Assembly: GCA_946626755.1 (NCBI GenBank) | Contig: CAMOUW010000011.1 | Coordinates: 1-32,925, forward strand | Direction of reading: 5' to 3' | DNA: 32,925 nucleotides | Origin: an uncultured Clostridia bacterium | GTDB taxonomy: Bacteria; Bacillota; Clostridia; Lachnospirales; Lachnospiraceae | Shown here: positions 31,101 to 32,925 of the stretch, piece by piece | Layout: every line of letters starts with the position of its first letter | Position numbering within the stretch: the first letter of the stretch is position 1 | The notes under the pieces: model-generated | What the model saw: only the letters and a program-made list of their open reading frames with translations | What the model was told of the DNA's origin: nothing | Databases searched by the model: none | Translations under genes and position numbers: made by a program

Positions 31101-32549
31101 AGAATCTGAAATTGTTGTCGAAAATGTTATTCTTTTGGGATTGGTTTTCTCATTATTGTTATTAATATCATTCTTTATAACCGACAGTTTTTCTCTTATG
31201 TTACTGTTATCCTTATATTTTTCTTCAACATTTTCTATATAGTCAATTAGCGATGTATTAAATTCTTCCGGTGACATAACAATAGACGTTTCAATTACAT
31301 ATGAGTTCTTTTCTTCTCTGCAATCAACAATTACATCATCCTGCTCCTCTCCTACGTCATCAAAAGTAGTTATCTCCGTCTCCAGTGTAATATTTTGGTT
31401 ATTATTACCTTCATCCTGGTATTCAAAAGTCGCAGTTGTTGTCAGATTATTCAGATCGTAGCTATCAGTATTTAATCCTATAGCTTCATACAACTCTGAT
31501 TCATCCGGATTGTTGCCCAATTCACTTAGATTTTCACTAACTTTATCCTCTAATTCGCATTCCTCTTCTATCATATAATACGGATTATCATCCTGATAAA
31601 GAGCCAGCCTCCAAGCCTCTATAGTATTATAATTATCAGGCAGCTTAAATGTAGCAGCCAGTTCCTGCTTAGCAGCACCTCCTGTAGCTATTATCGCTCC
31701 AGTTACCGTAGCCATATCATCTTCATCCATATTAAAGAAATCAGGCTTTACTGTAAAAGACACCTCTCCCCCTTCCTCCAGATAATAATTCTCTATGAGC
31801 GGACTTACTGACAGGTATCTGCTTACATCCTCACCCACTGATATGGTCAGATCGGATACATCATCTCCGTTATTTCTCACATAATAGGTCTGCGTCAGGG
31901 TTTCTTCATCTATTTCCCCTGCCACCAAGCTATAACTTACGTTACCATGATTACATTTAAAATCAACAGTATGTCGTGAAACCTGCTCAAATTCCGCTCC
32001 GGAATCACCGTTTGACGCCATAGCAACAACTGGGATACTGTATTCTTTCTGAGACGCATTTTGAAGGAATATGCTTAACTCTATTTCCTTCTCCGCCCCC
32101 GGTTCAATAGTCAGAGGCGCATCTTCAGAGCCCTCCTGTACAAAATTAAGGTAAATGTCATCATTGGGATTTTCAGCCTTCAGATAATAATTCATCGGCT
32201 TCTTAGTGTTGTTTTTTACCTTAACTGTCAGCTTCTGGGCATAGTCTCTCTCAAGAGTAACAAACTTAGAATCCAACTCCAGATCATAACCATAGTCATC
32301 TTCATGATAAGGCTTTTCCGGATCCTCTTGCTCGCCCGGCTTCTCCTCTTCTTTCTCTCCTTCCTCCGGCTTGTTTATGGAAATGACCTCATTTCCACCG
32401 TCCGCAGTAAACACTATTTCATTTTCAGTTTTTGAATTATCATCATTAACGGTATCCTGTGCCATTACAAGTCCTGAAACAGGTATTCCTACACTTGCCG
32501 TCAGGGAAATAGCAAGAATCGAAGTCAGAATTCGTTTTTTAAATTTCAT
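25143..32549 (-). CDS. Giant (2468 aa) cell-surface protein with class-3 lipase domain
   Basis: The signal peptide is residues 1-30. Beta-rich domains follow to about 320. At about 700-960 lies a class-3 lipase-like alpha/beta hydrolase with the nucleophile elbow GHSLGG (Ser825), preceded by VLVIDCRGTQTT and followed by YNEKDSFNS and GHTDL as acid/His candidates. A CARDB-type domain is near 1130-1210, with further Ig-like domains to about 1880. A Big_2-like domain (ITVRSDE, ALKEGTATI) follows. About nine Cys/His-rich repeats (CSKCEKWYEDKEG; CKNDxxH types) each end in GHxWxxW. Then comes the PEEQK repeat. The C-terminus, VHTGDKNN plus a hydrophobic helix and RKKHKG tail, is a TG-type sortase signal. 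AAGGAGG lies 8 nt upstream of the ATG. A surface-bound lipase/adhesin is inferred; the substrate is unknown. Confidence 0.85.
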   Translation of the reverse strand: MKFKKRILTSILAISLTASVGIPVSGLVMAQDTVNDDNSKTENEIVFTADGGNEVISINKPEEGEKEEEKPGEQEDPEKPYHEDDYGYDLELDSKFVTLERDYAQKLTVKVKNNTKKPMNYYLKAENPNDDIYLNFVQEGSEDAPLTIEPGAEKEIELSIFLQNASQKEYSIPVVAMASNGDSGAEFEQVSRHTVDFKCNHGNVSYSLVAGEIDEETLTQTYYVRNNGDDVSDLTISVGEDVSRYLSVSPLIENYYLEEGGEVSFTVKPDFFNMDEDDMATVTGAIIATGGAAKQELAATFKLPDNYNTIEAWRLALYQDDNPYYMIEEECELEDKVSENLSELGNNPDESELYEAIGLNTDSYDLNNLTTTATFEYQDEGNNNQNITLETEITTFDDVGEEQDDVIVDCREEKNSYVIETSIVMSPEEFNTSLIDYIENVEEKYKDNSNIREKLSVIKNDINNNNEKTNPKRITFSTTISDSKKKIRKKEADDALSAFVKANKSANKKGYEYAIDAFGAIPKIGDARYIYDGILTAFNVKTLTDPNASEHKKNAARGGICLTLLGVIIDFHKKSPISKALNPLSLSWGPGLEIINKLYNIVNNMREGLYSEDSLYYMAKQYGEQCTNAGSVTNNIKMGFGNGIKIDDESNDSALVTQTNSMVSPKNYNNSNSSSSESFEPMPSSSFITSATKYDHDMALYCAKLSDAAYDNKGTGLDKFKFDLVKHCNNDEKDGGGTFYLAHKHIEIDGKETTVLVIDCRGTQTTLEKLGDWLRVPSFPYYGDIVKENVKSFSEKVLSAVDDYINTHVRIKNAKNLKIIVTGHSLGGAAANLIGAVINKNVGKDKWWSDKVTKNDIYVYTFGAINVVYNGIALQDMQIAILKEKSNISKGFENIHNIYNEKDSFNSSSTLVSSLIGVSSPYAKYGHTDLIYFRENNDLLIDSSWENHAMYNYVQAVTLNKEKLQNNSNHQNKKMSGKKVKSIQVEKDSYRLAETDSDQVVEKKDTDSSISYVYGNHRYVVTTGRVSGIEGDYTDTEVTAQEFIVNGESLGSRSTDGLTELFIVSMLTDSFKMNDSNTIKRVFNTNPGSHTIATDTEYNIYIPDKTKIAYVGSLDSLDDIRALPDFAIYPENISADKDAYVGDNNPVSIKIYNRGSSGGWTDVDVTVDGQNVYHEDNVYIGAFSYDTVEFDFTPTNDSHNVSVTLTNKTVDVDERTGENNKAEKTLNFKRYEVPEITEITPETLTLADTDEGAFVKCQINKDSTVQKVVFKVDNEVLAENEYVSGTGESSAFVPAEKLTKGIHKLTAEVTYKENKTSEAVITKTENLEVKVRDTIDFEIKTNNYPYFRLLRLGNEYEEDEYYEGVNSGEKRYYDEDSYELKRTEDEDNGVYKCSLYPTSDDVDLNNGKYYLLCDYDNGLELIPVSELKGKTLSIEGAKKITVERTEDFSDVCIRNAEKINGIPLYYGYDIDNYNEEILIGDGIDSIELSTSFYVSGAYDSQKDELDMTKGDGVILLKDNTKTITLSNCSGDTENERLLAYSGEGYDEMYFSSNHNDNNYSLVFSADKNKQLQQSDKAILYFRDDEAIYEMDLKTLSEDKADLAELRNDYNSINYVYDPESIQIISRTIKRKLPENVWSNVSYSIDKDSIKTATGEYTVTTKYRSNGTVLEDVQDIVVSGTDVDIILPVAAENITTVSVEYPDYYTSVYLEWYDDNWSWHHERIEESGDKVVVDPGEHEYTISASTYDDMSVSLKRSVDVAEHTNTEIKIGENFAANVHISNIDSNNTNIFETKKGSDVEFYLSNFKDEYGSELYNYDDYNWYSDNNTEAKLILTSVTDTNKKYEIGYNSNVSYISEYGKNLTFKLPEEIEGDYNYKIMMTRVVPDPPISLEEIKLDKNELTMEPDSEDELTVTYVPEDTTWSKAVWWESSDDEIVTVEDGKLKALKEGTATITVRSDEDYWISDSCEVTVKHTHDMQTVLAKDPKCTEDGNIEYYICSKCEKWYEDKEGAKEITDKASVVIPMTGHDHEESVTKEAGCVEIGIKTFTCKNDPTHNYTEDIPATGHEWNDWQVIKEATEFEEGTRTRTCKRDASHIETEVIPKLEHVHNMIFVKAVEPTCDTTGIKAHYVCTGCQLLFEDEQGDMKIEDKNSVVLTAIGHEWGDWTVSKEPSCTEKGSEVRICKNDSNHREEQEIPPKGHSLIKTESKAPTCEKDGNIEYYTCSECGEIYKDSEGTQVIKETEIIIPAIGHNWSDWTMSLPATCTSSGEEIRTCNNGAPHSETRNTEPLGHAWGEWKVTKEATENENGERTRVCANDLNHIDIEIIPETGSQNEDSGSEEQKPEEQKPEEQKPEEQKPEEQKPEEQKPEEQKPEEQKRVDIDNKDNDSEKEITNSKVKTITNADEPVMSDDTSVEKYSREDNKVIEYKAEAVHTGDKNNLGWIIALSLSAVGIMAALIVFLNNRKKHKG
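25422..25539 (-). repeat. PEEQK-encoding tandem repeat, about eight units
   Basis: Eight EEQK units separated by Pro, encoded by 15-bp units that alternate in synonymous codons, giving a partial 30-bp higher-order period. It forms a proline/charged stalk near the wall anchor of the giant protein and is prone to length change. Confidence 0.85.
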
Positions 32550-32613
32550 AATACTGCCTCCTTGTTTTTTCTGTCATATAAAACATTGTTTTTTATTATC
32601 TTCTGTTTTTCCA

Positions 32614-32665
32614 CATCATCCGACTGCCTTCGGCAGCCACCTTATCCTCAAGGAGAAGGCTTTTT
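32614..32665. repeat. Dispersed intergenic repeat with two hairpins
   Basis: CTGCCTTCGGCAG and CCTTATCCTCAAGGAGAAGG form two short hairpins; the whole matches a REP-like repeat I know from many gut Firmicutes. It lies in the upstream region of the giant gene. The 32550-32790 spacer otherwise shows no gene. Confidence 0.55.
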
Positions 32666-32790
32666 ACCACACTCTGTTTTTTTATATGGTATCTCCGACT
32701 TCATCATACTCGGAGAAGAATTTTTAAATATTACTCCACATTTACTGTAAATGACAGATAAGAAAAATCCCTTAACCTGTATCGAAAAAT

Positions 32791-32834
32791 AAAAAATGCA
32801 GCACCTTTGCATTTAAACAAAGATACTGCATTAC
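32791..32834 (-). terminator. Intrinsic terminator of a gene entering from the right
   Basis: On the minus strand AATGCAG-TATCTTTG and CAAAGG-CTGCATT pair, followed by TTTTTTATTTTT. It directly follows a TAG stop (32836-32834). Confidence 0.75.
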
Positions 32835-32925
32835 TAATATATTGACACTACAATAAATGTCAGATTCAGCGACTGACTGACTGACTGACTGACTGACTGA
32901 CTGACTGACTGACTGACTGACTGAC
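32834..32925 (-). CDS. 3' end of a repeat-encoding gene, cut by window end
   Basis: The minus strand is open from the window edge through the tetranucleotide tract to a TAG just before a terminator. It reads (SQSV)n then SLNLTFIVVSIY-stop. All three minus frames through the repeat give the same SQSV peptide, but they exit into different tails (a longer one of about 30 residues, or an immediate TGA). The plus strand has TGA in every frame within the repeat. So a Ser-rich, phase-variable surface-type protein ending here is possible. The body is outside the window, and coding status is inferred only from frame and terminator. Confidence 0.3.
   Translation of the reverse strand, partial: QSVSQSVSQSVSQSVSQSLNLTFIVVSIY
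32871..32925. repeat. (GACT)n simple sequence repeat at window end
   Basis: An uninterrupted GACT tetranucleotide runs for 55 bases (13 full copies plus GAC) to the last base of the window, so the true length is unknown. It may be a phase-variable tract, an assembly break or a sequencing artefact. Confidence 0.9.

Overview
The window looks like a chromosomal segment of a low-to-mid GC Gram-positive, most likely a gut or rumen Lachnospiraceae-type Clostridium. The basis is strong AGGAGG-type ribosome binding sites, lipobox lipoproteins and sortase-like surface anchors, U-tailed intrinsic terminators, a panBCD operon, and small XRE regulators and VirD4-like ATPases of a type I associate with that family. 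No rRNA, tRNA, CRISPR array, transposase, integrase or relaxase was seen. Both window ends are incomplete: the left end holds a Cna_B-like remnant, and the right end stops inside a (GACT)n tetranucleotide tract.

Layout. Positions 1-4.1 kb hold cell-envelope genes: two lipoproteins (-) and a coiled-coil, membrane-anchored secreted protein (+). Positions 4.3-19.7 kb are an accessory island. It starts with an XRE regulator (+) facing an FHA-like fragment and a TM-less VirD4/TraG ATPase (-). A decayed surface-protein anchor, a hipBA toxin-antitoxin pair with clear operators, and two tandem WYL-domain regulators follow. A second XRE regulator (+) then faces a block on the minus strand: a HEPN-like membrane protein, an orphan ClpP peptidase, a second VirD4/TraG ATPase and two small unknown genes. 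From a back-to-back promoter region, two large unknown genes (403 and 416 aa) run the other way, followed by a small membrane protein. Positions 19.7-25 kb hold a long imperfect inverted repeat, an SH3/RlpA-like secreted wall protein with WalR-like boxes, panD-panC-panB (coding order panB, panC, panD on the minus strand), and an AAA_14/DUF4143 ATPase with a 44-bp palindromic promoter. Positions 25.1-32.5 kb hold one 2468-aa surface protein with a class-3 lipase domain, CARDB and Ig-like domains, Cys/His-rich repeats, a PEEQK wall-spanning repeat and a TG-type sorting signal.

How the genes may work together. The most unusual point is the repeated architecture XRE(+) > variable cargo(-) < VirD4-like ATPase(-). 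It occurs twice with clearly paralogous bookends and different cargo (FHA in one; HEPN-TM plus ClpP in the other). The ATPases lack the N-terminal membrane anchor of true coupling proteins and no conjugation genes accompany them. A non-conjugative role, for example a cytosolic DNA or RNA motor in a defence-like or stress-response system, is my inference. The second copy, with its divergent two-promoter region and four unknown genes, is the best candidate for an undescribed system. hipBA and the paired WYL regulators between the two copies fit a defence or stress island. All functions are inferred from motifs read by eye; no database search was run.
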